Source: Rhizophagus clarus
Lineage: Eukaryota > Glomeromycota > Glomeromycetes > Glomerales > Glomeraceae
Assembly (NCBI GenBank): GCA_015698045.1
Contig: BLAL01000005.1
Span: 868,001 to 932,000 of the forward strand
Direction: 5' to 3'
Length of the DNA: 64,000 nt
Position numbers and translations under genes: made by a program. The notes under the pieces are model-generated. The model had not been told where the DNA came from and ran no database searches. It saw only the letters and a list, made by a program, of their open reading frames with translations. Of the stretch, positions 34,432-45,919 are shown piece after piece (position 1 is the first letter of the stretch; every line of letters begins with the position of its first letter).

Positions 34432-36587
34432 CTAAGGGCTTTGGCCAATATATGTGACTATTTTTTTTTGAGCCGATGCATAAGCCTTAATAGCATGATC
34501 TAACCGAATGCTTTCTGGTATAACATAGCTAGAAGAAGCAGTATTAATTTCCTTAATTTTAGACAAATCAGCCATAACTATATCGGGTCCTTTTGAGATC
34601 TCTTCTTTCAGACTGGAAGCATTTGGAATAGATTCATTATTGGGAACTTGTAAAAGAGGCTTCTGCTCACTATTTACTGCCTGCAATAGTGGAAATAAGA
34701 TGACTTCGAATTTACTTGTAACAATTCCCCATGCTGATTCCCTTCTTTTAACCGTATCATTTGGCATACTAGTATTCAAGCAATGGTCATTTATTTTGGG
34801 AAATATCATATTAATAAATTTCGAAATTTCTATAAGAATCTCTCTAGGACAATGAGGGACTAATGATGCTATTGAAGATTTTAAGGCTATTTGAAACATA
34901 TAATTTGCAGCTGTGTCTATATTGCTAGTATGAGATTTGAAAGTAGGGGACTTCTTGGTACTCTTTTTTATTGGTACTCCACTTCGCACCACTTTTTTTT
35001 TAAAGCATAGCAATTTCGTGGTTCATCATCAATATCATTATCATTAATATATTCATCATCCTCTTCGATTTCTTCTTCAGGATCTTCTTCTTCCAATATG
35101 TATTCTTCAAAGGAGTCTTCAGGATCTTCTTCCTCATTTTAGTATACATAATTAACTTTCTTAGTCCGCTTAAGTTTAGGACAATTAACCTTTGTATGAC
35201 CAGCCTTTCCACATGCTGAGCAATTCCTGGTTTGCTTAGCTTTTTGTACCACTTATCTAACAACTTTCTTTGTGGCATATGCATTTTTGGGTGTAAAAGG
35301 ACTCTTTCTAACATGAGCTGTTTGACCTCCTAATCTCTTTTTAAGTTCTTCATAAATAAAATTTTCTAATGTAGCATCATCTGTTCCTATTCCTGTATAT
35401 GCCAAATCTCTTGCTAGACGAATTTTAAAATCATCTTTTTGTAGTTGAGCTATATAATTAACTGGAGCTATTGTATGAGCTTATATTCTTTTGCCTGCAC
35501 TTTCATGCCATATATTACGCAAGTCTGTAAAAAATGCAATGACTGTAGCAGGATTAGCAATTCTAACTCTCATTTCTAAATCAGAAGGCAATTGATTAAA
35601 TAGATAAGGTAAGGCATCAGCATCTGGCATTGCTTGTACTAGTGGTTTAATTCGTTTTTCATAACTATCTGGAGTATCTGTCTCTAAAAACTTTTCATTA
35701 ACAAGAGCAAATATAGCACTTCGGTTAGTCCCTACCATAACTTCTCTATATTTTTCATGCAACCAATTTAGAAAAAGAGGTTCAGTATTAATAGCTGGAT
35801 TACCTGCTGCATAAGGATCATTGGCAGGAACAAGTGCAAATCTACCTGTCATCTTATTTATCATAACTTGACATCTTGCAGCGGCATTAAAGGTAGCAAC
35901 GGCTAAGGGCCATGCCATCTCATTTATATTTCTAAGCTTTTGATAATATACGTCTGGTGGTTCCTACCCATCATAATTGGGTAATTATGCAAATAATGGT
36001 GATAATGTATGCATGACATCTTGTATTGTAGCCATGTTTCCTGGAGGATTCTTTTGTAAATTCAAAATAATTTGTCATGAATTTAATTCCCTTGCCTTCC
36101 ATTTTTGGTATCTATTAAATACAAATGCCCGATTGAATTCTGCTAAGTCTGCCTCAGCTTTGCGTCTCTGATTTATTAGCTGGAGGATGGCTTTTTCTCC
36201 TACTAATACATTTATTCAGGTTTGCTTTCTTAAGGCTATTCTTTGAATATTAGTTTGCCTATCTTGAGCTATTTGCCACTAACATCGACGCTCATTTATC
36301 TCATTATTATATGCTAAAGTCAGTAGCTGAGCTCTTCGAAGACATTGATTTCTAGTAGTTATTAAATCATTCCTATGGTCATTGATTTGATCATTAGCTA
36401 TACGGTATAAACCTTGCATGTTAATAGCATCTTGAGCATGTCTTTGCATAAGTCCACGAGCAGTTGTTAATAAGATTCGTATTCCATTTAGTGTATTTTT
36501 AGGGTTAAATGATGTATCACCATCAATATATGCTTCCACCCGATCTAGTGCTGTAGCGATATTTATTAAAATATCAGGTATGGCCAT
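34432..36587 (-). pseudogene. Gag-like region with zinc knuckle, in the Polinton-like element, broken
   Basis: Reading along the minus strand: a helical N-terminal part (about 36587-36280), a Gag/capsid-like helical core (about 35918-35481, with motifs EPLFLNWLHEKYREVMVG and LPYLFNQLPSDLEMRVRI), a CCHC knuckle-like region near 35180-35230, an acidic stretch (about 35020-35140) and a long C-terminal helical part (35013-34432). The order Gag core, knuckle, protease is that of LTR-type retroelements, but no reverse transcriptase or LTR is present. The region has several breaks. Confidence 0.6.
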
Positions 36588-36639
36588 ATTTTCTTGTTTT
36601 TCTTCAGAATGTTTATTACTAGTATTTTGAAAATGTGAT

Positions 36640-36983
36640 ATCTTGAGAATTTGACTTTTGAGCTTTTCTACTGTTTCTTCTAGCAGAATGATTCAGTTAT
36701 CTTGAATGATTAATGCCTCTTTCTTTAGCTCTAAATGATCCTGACATTTTTTGAGATTAAGTAAGGTAGATTAATATTCTGCTTTTAATCTATCTATCTC
36801 ATCCTCACGAGATATGAGATTTTTCTCAAGATATTTTATATATAGCTCACATCGCTTTAGATCATTTGTGAGCTTACGAATCTTTTCCTTATTTCTAATA
36901 GTAGTAGTTTCTTCTTTTATCAACTTTATCCGCAATTCTAAATTGCTATCTAATAAATTAATATATGCCTGTTCAACTCCCAT
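36640..36983 (-). pseudogene. coiled-coil segment upstream of the Gag-like region
   Basis: Strongly helical heptad-rich sequence (for example NLELRIKLIKEETTTIRNKE). It starts at 36983 and overlaps the start of the oppositely oriented integrase by 19 bases. It may be the N-terminus of the Gag-like protein or a separate small protein of the fossil. Confidence 0.5.
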
Positions 36984-38107
36984 TGTTACCTATTATTTCT
37001 ATAGATTCTGGTGAGGCTCGAAATCTTGATATTTCTATTGCTTTGAAAAAGATTTATTATCAGCCTATTGGTTATCATCGAAATGCTAAAAAATTATATG
37101 AAGCTTCTATTAAAGCTGGGTATGATTTTACTATTGATGAAGTGAGTGACTGGCTTGAGAGACAGGCTGTACACCAAATACATAAGTCTCGTCCTAAATA
37201 TATTCCTTGTGCAAGTTTTACCTCTATTACTACTCCCAATGAAGTCCACCAGGCAGATATTCTTTACATGCCTTATGATAAAATAAGACGAATTACATAT
37301 CTTTTTTGCCTCAATATTGTGGACGTGGCTTCAAGATATAAAGTATCCATCCCTATTGGTGCATATAGTGTCAAGGTTAGGCAGGGAATCTTAACTTCAA
37401 AGACCATTGCTAGAGCTCTTAAAGAGAAATATGATGACCCTGAGTATCCTCTTGTATGGCCGAAATTATTAATCACTGATAGGGGTTCTGAATTTAAGGG
37501 AAAATGTGAGATATTTATGATGGAACATAATATAAAAATTCAGAAGGCTAAATCTAAGCGTACTATGAGTATTATTAAAAGATATAATCGTACCTTGGTT
37601 GAAAAACTATTTCCTTCTCAGGATGCTTCTGATCTCTTGTCTTTGCATTTAAATGATCATACTAGAACTTGGGTGAAAAAATTGCCTTTAGTTGTTGAGA
37701 ACATTAATAATTCTATCACACGTCAGATAGGTATTTCTTCAGTTGAGGCTATTGAAAAAGAAGAGGTCTTTGCTAAGCCTTCTTATTCTCGTGATAGTCT
37801 AATAGGTTTTGATGAAGAGAAGCTTTCCAGTAATGTTCTTGTTTCTTATTTACTTTATCCTGGTAATTTAGAGAGTGGAAGACGTCATGCTGGTGATTTG
37901 AATTGGTCTTCACATATTTATCATATCCGTCAATCTATGGTACAAAAAAATAAGCCAGTCTTATACTGGCTGGAAGAAGTCCCCTTTGGGCTAATTGATA
38001 ATGATGATTATATTCTCAAACGTCCTGAAAGATCTTTTGTTCAAGAAGAATTGATGGTTATTCCCTTTGATACAGAATTGCCTCCCCAGTGGGTCTTATC
38101 AAATTGA
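36965..38107 (+). CDS. retroviral-type (rve) integrase of the Polinton-like element
   Basis: A 380-residue frame that looks whole. The catalytic core starts with a Polinton-style HQADILYMP (first Asp), then LFCLNIVDVASRY, LLITDRGSEFKG (second Asp) and a later Glu-bearing helix region before an NNSITRQIG stretch. A C-terminal chromo-like or SH3-like domain may follow (VSYLLYPGNLESGRRHAGDL). Rve integrases of Polintons insert the TIR-ended DNA and generate short TSDs. It is divergently placed against the coiled-coil gene, suggesting a shared promoter near 36970. Confidence 0.85.
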   Translation: MPVQLPLLPIISIDSGEARNLDISIALKKIYYQPIGYHRNAKKLYEASIKAGYDFTIDEVSDWLERQAVHQIHKSRPKYIPCASFTSITTPNEVHQADILYMPYDKIRRITYLFCLNIVDVASRYKVSIPIGAYSVKVRQGILTSKTIARALKEKYDDPEYPLVWPKLLITDRGSEFKGKCEIFMMEHNIKIQKAKSKRTMSIIKRYNRTLVEKLFPSQDASDLLSLHLNDHTRTWVKKLPLVVENINNSITRQIGISSVEAIEKEEVFAKPSYSRDSLIGFDEEKLSSNVLVSYLLYPGNLESGRRHAGDLNWSSHIYHIRQSMVQKNKPVLYWLEEVPFGLIDNDDYILKRPERSFVQEELMVIPFDTELPPQWVLSN

Positions 38108-38482
38108 CGACAAGAAGTCTTCAGTTTCTTCATTAACCTGTTCTTCTATATTGAAATAATCCTTAGTTAATTTATAATATAACTTATATAGGTCTATAAC
38201 AGCATTGAGAATTTTTGGATCTTTTCCATACCAAGATTTGTAGTCATCCATGATTTGATGATACTTATCCTTAGTTGGGAACAATCTTTTTGCATTTTCT
38301 AGGATAAATTCATCAGGGTCTTCTGCCTGACACAATTTCTTGACTCTTTCTTTATAGCTTTGCATAAATTTGCCATCCTTTGGCTTTCTATAATAGATTC
38401 CTGCCTTAATGACATTTATTAATGCCTGCTCAACCTGCTGGGAGGTGGGCTTGGCTTCGGGTAATTGAATTTGTGTACTCAT
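38099..38482 (-). CDS. small helical protein of the Polinton-like element, unrecognised
   Basis: 127 residues from ATG 38482. It begins MSTQIQLPEAKPTSQQVEQA and is rich in Lys, Asp and Tyr, with predicted helices throughout. It overlaps the integrase 3' end by 9 bases and converges on it, and its start lies just inside the right TIR. Codon use matches the other element genes. No family recognised. Confidence 0.6.
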   Translation of the reverse strand: MSTQIQLPEAKPTSQQVEQALINVIKAGIYYRKPKDGKFMQSYKERVKKLCQAEDPDEFILENAKRLFPTKDKYHQIMDDYKSWYGKDPKILNAVIDLYKLYYKLTKDYFNIEEQVNEETEDFLSSI

Positions 38483-38500
38483 TGTATATAAAGTTTTTTA

Positions 38501-39536
38501 TATATTACCCTTACAGATTTTTCTCTTTAATTAATTATTTCCCTATATAGTGAAAATGATCAGAGAATATTTCTGTCCATACTTACTTAATACTGGCAAG
38601 GCCCATGAAGTCCTCTGCATGCGACCAGAAAGATGCCATTTACATTGGAAGGCTAAGTTACACATCCCTTGTAGTGAATGTGGTAAGCTTACTGGTTCTA
38701 CTTCAGGACGGTGCCCATTGCATGTTAAAGGATACTATGTGATTCAATATGTTAACAGGCTTCGGGATAAGGCTTGGTATATTTAGAATAGTTAGCAATT
38801 TTTCGTATGATTTAGAGGTGAGATTTATAGGTGTAATTTTTTTTGTATGACTTATTTGACCTTATGATTTTCTTAATAAAATGGTTTTCTGTGTATTGTA
38901 AATGCTAGAATAAAGTAGAATAATATTTCTCCTAATGTTTGGTAATAGAAATGGCTCTAGAATGGTTTCCTGCATATCAAAAAATTACTTATATGCTAGA
39001 ATATAGTAAAATAATATTTAGAACTCTTTCCTGTTATCCATTTTTTCGTATGACTTAGCTTCACTAAGTCATACAAAAAAATTTTTGATTTTATCAATGA
39101 ATCAGCTTTAGAATTAATTCTAGGATAACATAAAAATATGGTATGCAAATTATGCTTGACAGGTCGAACCCTGAACACATTCGGACACTTCAGTCCTCAG
39201 TATTCAAGGTTCTCCTGAGGGGCAAGCAATATGGCATACTTTTTTCATTATATTATTTGGGATTAAAATCAGGCCAGCGTGTTAACAAAGATGGTGATCT
39301 CCTTTAACTTGAAAACTAAAAAATTGGGTAAAAGGATATGTTAACAAAATTTGTGCTCCAGCCTGATTTAAAACTTAAATTCAATATCGTATTTCGATAT
39401 ATTTCCTGATCTTAAAAATAAATTTGGGGTTAAAAAAGATTACATAAATTTCGTATATCAGAAAATAAGCCAGGAGAGGCTTACACTAATTATACCTATT
39501 CAGATATCTTGTCCCAGACTCCCATTTTGTCCTATA
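38501..39536 (-). repeat. right terminal inverted repeat of the Polinton-like element
   Basis: Inverse of 24266-25321, with the same hairpin (about 39046-39072), the duplicated AATATTATTCTACT block and the outermost CTCCCATTTTGTCCTATA. Confidence 0.85.
38550..38786 (+). CDS. small Cys/His-rich protein encoded inside the TIR
   Basis: A 78-residue frame with a zinc-binding look: an early FCPYLL, MRPERCHLHWKAK, then CSECGKLTGSTSGRCPLHV. Because it lies within the TIR, an inverted copy exists in the left TIR at about 25290-25040, less well preserved. Placement within the TIR puts it beside the replication ends. Its function is unknown; a DNA-binding or terminal-associated role is only a guess. 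Confidence 0.5.
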   Translation: MKMIREYFCPYLLNTGKAHEVLCMRPERCHLHWKAKLHIPCSECGKLTGSTSGRCPLHVKGYYVIQYVNRLRDKAWYI

Positions 39537-39543
39537 TTATGCA

Positions 39544-39860
39544 ATCTAAATATAAATAATTTTACCCCTAAAAATCATTCTTTTTGGATTTAAATTGTGC
39601 TTGTGTATAAATATTTAACCAACTAAATAAACAGAATAAATAGCGTTTTTTTTAAAATAAAAAGCTGTGTAACATATAGTGGCTTGCTATAGTAATGCAC
39701 CAAAATTTTTGAAACAGTAAATCATATATATATCAATCAAAATAAATCTGTTTAATCTAAAATTTTCAAAATAAATAATATAAACATAAATCTTTAAAAT
39801 GATATAAAAATACCCTTACTTGTATAACAAAAACTATTATTATATCATCTTTTTTTTCCA
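39544..39860. other. flank between the Polinton TSD and the Tc1/mariner relic
   Basis: A/T-rich. TAGTAATGCACCAAAATTTTT near 39687 resembles the Tc1 terminal motif and may be a partial duplicate end. Confidence 0.4.
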
Positions 39861-40974
39861 AATCATGGTGCGTTACTTTAGCAGTTTTTTGAAAAAAAAA
39901 TCTATTAAAAAAAAATTTTTATTTTGATATAATTAGTAATAATATAAGTTATTAAGATATTTTTACACTTACATTTTTTTAAAAAAATGTCTTTTTTTTA
40001 TTTTATAAACCAAAGTTTAAACTCACTATGGAGTAAAGAGCATAGGTGATTATAATACTTAAAAGAGGTTTTACCTCTTGAGAAATTGCTACTAAAATTG
40101 GATGTAAAATTATACAATTATTGTAAGACTTAAAAAAAAATATGAGGAAACTGGTAAAGTTGAAAACAAGAAATATACTAGCTGATCATGAAAGCTAAAT
40201 AAGCAAAATGAATGTACTATTATAAGACGTTTAATAACAGATGAGTGTTTAATAGCTGTTTAACTAAAAAATTCTTTACAAGCTAATAAAGAAATTAAAT
40301 TCAGTGCTAAGACTATATATAGAGCATTGAAAAAAAATGGTTTAAAGGCTAGAGTAAAATATAAGAAGCCACTTTTATCTAAAAAACATCATGAATAGTA
40401 TCTTAAATTTGCTAAAAGGTTTAAAGATTAGACTGTAAGTGACTGGAGTAAGGTTGTATGATCTGACAAGTCTAAATTTCAAATATTCAGCTTAGACAAA
40501 TGTTAATATTGCTGAAAAAAAGATGGCAAACCACTTAAAGATGCTCATATTAAACTAGGGTTTTATAAAAAATCTGATCTGAGTAGATCTGATCTGGATT
40601 TGATTCAGTTGGATCCAGATTAGATTATAATATTATAATTCACGGATCAGATTCAGATTCCAAATTTGAATCTGAAGTTCAGATTTAGATTTGAAATTAT
40701 ATAATCTGAATCTGTCAAATTAAATTTAAATCAGATCTGTCAGATCCAGATCAGATCATAAGATCCATTCATCCAAGATATTTTTATTTATAAAATTGCA
40801 AAAGAAAATACCAGAACAGATAATTCCAGTGTTTTTATATATGAAGTTGCAAAAGAAATGCCAGAACAGATAGTTCTAGTGTTTTTTACATACCAAATTG
40901 CAAAAAATGCTAAAACAGAACTGCAATCTATTAAACATACTGAAACAGCATTATTTCACATTACTTTATGAAAA

Positions 40975-41590
40975 AAAATGCCAAAATCAGCATTTTTTTA
41001 AATAACCCCATTTTTTAATAAAAAAAACACTAAATTGTTTTTTAAATAAACTATTTAGAAAAAATGTTAAATCATTTTATTTTATTAAACGATTTAGAAA
41101 AATCCCATTAAAATTGTTTCTTATTTATTAAAACAATTTTTAAAAGAAATGTTAAAATTGTTTTTTATTTATTAAAATGATTTTTAAAGAAATGTTAAAA
41201 TTGTTTTTTTATTAAACAATTTTTAAAAGAAATATTAAAATTTGTTTTTTTATTAAAATGATTTTTTAAAAAAAAGTAAAATCATTTTTTTATTAAACGA
41301 TTTTAAAAAGTGTAATATTGTTCTTTTTTATTAAAATGATTTAAAAAAAATGTTAAAAATTATTTTTTTATTAAAACGATTTAAAAAAAAAGTTTTTTCA
41401 TTAAAACAATTTTTTTAAAAAAATGTTAAAAATTATTTTTTTTCATTAATTAAAATGATTTAAAAAAACGTAAAATTATTTTTCATCAAAATGATTTTTA
41501 AAAAATAAGTTAAAAATTATTTTTTGATTGATTAAACGATTTTTTTAAACAATTTTTTTTTAAAAAAAATGTAAAATCATTTTTTTTCAT
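40975..41590. repeat. A/T palindrome array, left arm of hAT-A
   Basis: Reiterated AAAATGATTTTTAAAA units about 40-45 bp apart, mirrored at 50820-51725. Confidence 0.8.
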
Positions 41591-42004
41591 TAAAACAATT
41601 GGGTTTTGTAATTCAACGCCATGGCGATACATCACCAGTATCACGTGATATACTGTAGTGTTCTGCACAAATCAAATTTGACCAAATCTGATTAGATTCG
41701 GGATTTGATTTGATCAAATCGAATCTGAAAAGTTTGAATTCGAGTTTGAATCAAATTGTTCAAATTTGATTTGAAATTTGATTTGAATTTGATTTGATTT
41801 GATTTAAATTTGATTCGATTCAAATCAAATCAAATCAAATTCAAATCAAATTCATTCAAATAGATTTGTGATTTAATTCCAAATTTGATTTGAAATTCAA
41901 TTTGATTTGCACTAGTCAAATGATGAAGTAAACTTTTTTTTGAATATCATAGCTTAAATAAGTAAATTGTAATTTTAAATTTTTTTTTCTTAATCGTCAA
42001 AACA

Positions 42005-42900
42005 TTTTAGCTTCCAGACTCCATTTTGGACCGGTAAGTTAAAAGTAAAAAAAAATACAATTTTTTTTAAGTAGAAGCCATATAGGCGTTATACTAACCT
42101 TTATTTTTCTTTTTTTTATAACTTCCAGACTCCTTCGGACGCCATTTCAGACTGGTAAGTTAAAAGTAAAAAAAAAAATACAATTTTTTTTTGTAAGTAG
42201 AAGGTGTATAGGCGTTATACTAACCTTCTATTTTTCTTTTTTTTTATAGCTTCTGGACTCCTTTGGACGCCATTTTGGACTGGTAAGTTAAAAGTAAAAA
42301 AAAAAAATACAATTTTTTTTTAGAAGGCATATAGGCGTTATACTAACCTTCTATTTTTCTTTTTTTTTTATAGCTTCTGGACCTTTTTTAAATACCATTT
42401 TGGATTTGTAAGTTAAAAAAATTATTAAATAAGAGGCATGCTTACTTATAAGAAACATAACATTTATTTTTATATTTTTTTTTACAGGTCCTAATTTCTC
42501 AAAAGAGGACTTTTAAACTCTTTAAGAGAGGGTTCGCTATATAATAATGTGTTAATGTTAATTTTTATTTTGTAAGTTCTAGTTTCTTTAAACAAATTTC
42601 TAAGGGTTTCATCATTACCCATAAGAAACATATTAAAGTTTCCTTTTTTAGTTTACTTTATGTAGGTAATGAATGCTTCAGAGAGGACTTTTAGACAATA
42701 AATAATTTTTTTGGGAAAAGTCTCTCCATTACCTCTAAGAAATGTACTAAACATTTCTTCTTTTTTTTTTTTATTTCATGCAGATAACAGTTTCTCTGAA
42801 GAGGAGTTTTGAGCAGTAAATAAGTTTCTTTAGAGGTTTATTATTACCTTTAAGAAGCGTGTTAAGCGTTTCTTTTTATTTTTATAGCAAATATATTTTA
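42005..42900 (+). repeat. splice-cassette tandem array in hAT-B (33-nt mini-exons)
   Basis: Four units read GTTATACTAACCTTCTATTT, T-tract, TATAG, mini-exon, GTAAGT. Blocks end at 42033, 42154, 42282 and 42407, so spacing is 121-128 bp. The block at 42250-42282 is 33 nt (open frame LLDSFGRHFGL); the others are 23, 33 (acceptor changed to AAC) and 34 nt. The implied intron is 95 nt with a TACTAAC branch site. Downstream (42470-42900) a second, looser set of about 115-bp repeats continues with TTTACAG, ATGTAG, ATGCAG and TATAG acceptors. Confidence 0.78.
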
Positions 42901-42938
42901 TTTATAATATTTATATTGTATTAATTATTAAATTAAAA

Positions 42939-43387
42939 GGATTTTATAATTCATCGCATATGCGAAATTTTGCCAGTGTCACGTGGTCTACTGATTATTT
43001 CCTTTTTTGGATATTAGTGAAACTTATTTTCATGGATTTTTGTTTGAAGAAAAATATCTTTTTTTGGAAGTTTGTATAACTTTATAATTTGACCGGAATT
43101 ACTGAATCTGACCAGAATTAAAGATGTGACAAATAATATGACAAATAAGATTTTTTCACTGAAAAAAATCTAAGTTCATATAATACTTAGTGATTTTTTA
43201 AAGCTGGGGGGCGTGATGCTAGGTGATATTTTATACGTTATACAAAATTCCAAAAAAGGAAATTTTTCTCTGGACAAAAATTGAAAAAATGTTATGCTAA
43301 ATAGTTACACGAAATTCCATAAAAGGAAATGATCTACAACTTTGTGACACTGGCGAAATTTCACATATGCAATGAATTTTAATTTTC
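42939..43387. mobile_element. MITE-2 (Mutator-type), 449 bp
   Basis: The left end is GGATTTTATAATTCATCGCA and the right end is its approximate inverse. A perfect 9-bp TSD AAATTAAAA lies at 42930-42938 and 43388-43396. It shares internal blocks with MITE-1, including the CCAGTGTCACGTGG end motif. It sits just downstream of the hAT-B transposase. Confidence 0.85.
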
Positions 43388-43492
43388 AAATTAAAAAATT
43401 AGTTATTAATATCAATAAATCACTAAGTAACGATCCTAAATTCGAATATGATTATCAAATCTCATAATAAATCACTGCAACAATTCTATTAA

Positions 43493-45919
43493 TTATTCAA
43501 ATAAATCACTCAATGATCCCGAAATCCATGATTTCAAACACATGTAGGATCTTATAGTTTTTCCTGCTAATTTGTTACGCTTATCAGTGATTAAATTTTT
43601 ACTAATTAAAAAACACTCTTTTGAAGGAACGCTAGTGGAAGGTATAGCCAAATAATCTATTGCCATCTTAGCAAGTCTGAAAAATTGAGATTGGTTTATC
43701 TTCCACCATTGAAGCGAATCAATACTTTTATCACAAATTGGTGATAAAAGATATGCTTGAAATTCATCAATTTCTTGTGTACGTTTTTGTTTAAATACTT
43801 TTAATATAATTGAATTTTTGTATTCATTATTCAAAGAATTGCTTAAAGTTGAACTTGAGTTTGAATTAGAATAAGTAGTATTATAAACATTTAAGAATCT
43901 AAAAAATTAATATTTAAATATTATTAGTATAATATTATATACATCAAATAATATTATAAATTATAATTCAAATAAATTTTAAAATATTAAATATTAGCTT
44001 TTCCTGAATTTCTCTTCTCTGATCATCATTCTACATTTCGTCATTATAGTATTTCATCTTAAGTTTCAGATCTAAGATCGTTACAATTATATATGCGTCA
44101 TTTGTTTTATTATAATAGTGAAGCAATTTTACCCGACAATTCATTGCTGCTTTTTTAATAGTTGATTCCTCATTGTCATTTCCAATTTCATCTTCACTTT
44201 CATTTTCATCTTCTCTTGTATTTTCCTCTTCTCCTTCAGATATATAATCTTCCATATGGTCGATTAAAGCATTGTATAAAAAAATGAGCATTGAAAGTGT
44301 AGGATACAATGAACTGGACATTAATACTGTTATTTCTTTAAATTTTTCAAAAAATAATTCAACTTTTTCAAGTTCAGACCATTCATTATCTGTAATAATG
44401 AAATTTTTTAGGTCTTTTTCAGAAAGTGCAAGGGAATTAAGCGCCTAGTAAATAAATAATTTAAATATAGATTAATAAATATTTTACAAGTTAATAAATA
44501 AATAATAATGAATAAATTATACAAATTTACCTCTTTTAAATATAAAGCTCTATTGATCATATCAAATGTGTAATTCTACCGAGTTGATACATCTAAAACA
44601 ACTTTTAAATTATTAATACCATGAAGTTCACAGTTGAAACTCAACTTTTCTTGACGTTGTGAGAAATGGTGGATTTTATTCAAAAGTATTCGAAGCTATA
44701 TTATTATAAAATAAATATTTATTTAGTTAAATTATGCAATTTTATTAACAAATAAATATAATTACCCAACTTAATTTATCATCTAATTCTTTAAAGCATC
44801 TTGAACACATAGATTAATGACATGAGCAAAACATTTAAAATGGTTATCTTTTTGAAAAGAATTATTTTCTTTCGCTAATGCATCAACAAATATTAGGTTA
44901 TTTGATGCATTGTCAGTCGTAATTCCCATTATCTGTAAATAATATAATAAAATAAAATTATAAAATTACAATAGTATAATTAAAAAGTTAAAGTAATAAT
45001 TACCTTATTTTGTATCGAAAGTTTATTTATACCTAACATAAATGCATTTTTAATATTCTCACCCATATGTTTACCTTAAATTAACCAAAATTAATGTTTT
45101 TTTAAATTAAAGATTAAAACAAAAAAGTAAATAAAAAAAATTTTACCAAAAATTTGTATAAAATCAACTAGTACATTATTTAATTTCCAATCATCATCAA
45201 TATAATGAGCAGTTAATGACAAAAATGACTTTGCAGATGGAGATGTCCAAATATCAATAGTGAATGATATTTTTCCTGTAATGTTCTTAAAAGATTCTTT
45301 AACTTTATTTATATTACTTTCGTATAAATCCATAATCTTTCTTTTAACAGTATCAGCTGAGATAAGTTTGGCATCAGGCTGAAGTGCATATATAAGATCT
45401 GCAAAAGCAGATTCTTCAACTATCGTAAATGAGTGTTGATTAACTATGATCCACTTAACAAGGCACTTTAACATTTCATCATTGTTATATTTCCATTAAT
45501 AAATAATATAGATTTGTTATTATTTAATTATTAAATTAAAAAAAAAGGCAAACACGGCCTTTAAATAAAAAAAAAATTTTAAATAAAAAGTGTAAAAATC
45601 TATATATTTATAGGCAATTTACTTTCGGTACAGCCTTAAGAATATCTTTAATAGACATTTCTTGCATTTTTTCAGAACTGGAATGTTTGCTTTTTATGTG
45701 TTTTTTTAAATTTGTAGTGGCACCTGCTGTACACGTATAGGTGATTCCACAATGATTGCACTTTGCTTTTTTATTTTGTTTGTAATTAATATCTTTTGTA
45801 AAATATTTTCACACATCACTTGCTTTACTAACGACTTCCTGTTCTTCTGATATTATTGATTTATTCGTACCATCATCAATTTCAATATCTTCATTAATAT
45901 TTATATTTTCTAAATTCAT
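43493..45919 (-). pseudogene. hAT transposase with BED zinc finger, several exons, damaged
   Basis: ATG at 45919 (MNLENININEDIEIDDGTNK). Next is a BED finger (KYFTKDINYKQNKKAKCNHC...TNLKKHIKSKH), where the expected Trp of the DVW motif is TGA. Then come the RNase H-like core with TIDIWTSPS...LTAHYIDDDWKL (about 45280-45150), a TTDNASNNLIFVDAL block (about 44920) and CFAHVINLCVQDAL (about 44820), followed by the C-terminal dimerisation domain SVPSKECFLISKNLITDKRN (43640-43520). Short A/T introns separate the blocks (for example 45091 down to 45010, and about 44780-44700). It is of the ZBED/Ac type. At least two stops are present, so hAT-B is probably no longer autonomous. Confidence 0.78.

Larger units (their letters stand above)
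24266..39536. mobile_element. Polinton/Maverick-like element, broken fossil
   Basis: A 15,271-bp element bounded by about 1.04-kb terminal inverted repeats starting TATAGGACAAAATGGGAG and flanked by the 7-bp direct repeat TTATGCA (24259-24265 and 39537-39543). Parts from left to right are: a protein-primed type-B DNA polymerase region (+), a CACTA-like insertion (30174-33162), a zinc-finger and heptad-repeat stretch, a retropepsin-like region (-), a Gag-like and coiled-coil region (-), an integrase (+), and a small unknown gene (-). It is broken, with on the order of ten to fifteen breaks plus the insertion; the integrase frame looks whole. The two TIRs differ by a few percent by eye, suggesting moderate age. 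No jelly-roll capsid or packaging ATPase recognised. Confidence 0.82.

Noticed and set aside
34000-36600. A complete LTR retrotransposon
   Set aside because: No LTRs, primer-binding site or reverse transcriptase are visible; the block lies between Polinton-type TIRs.
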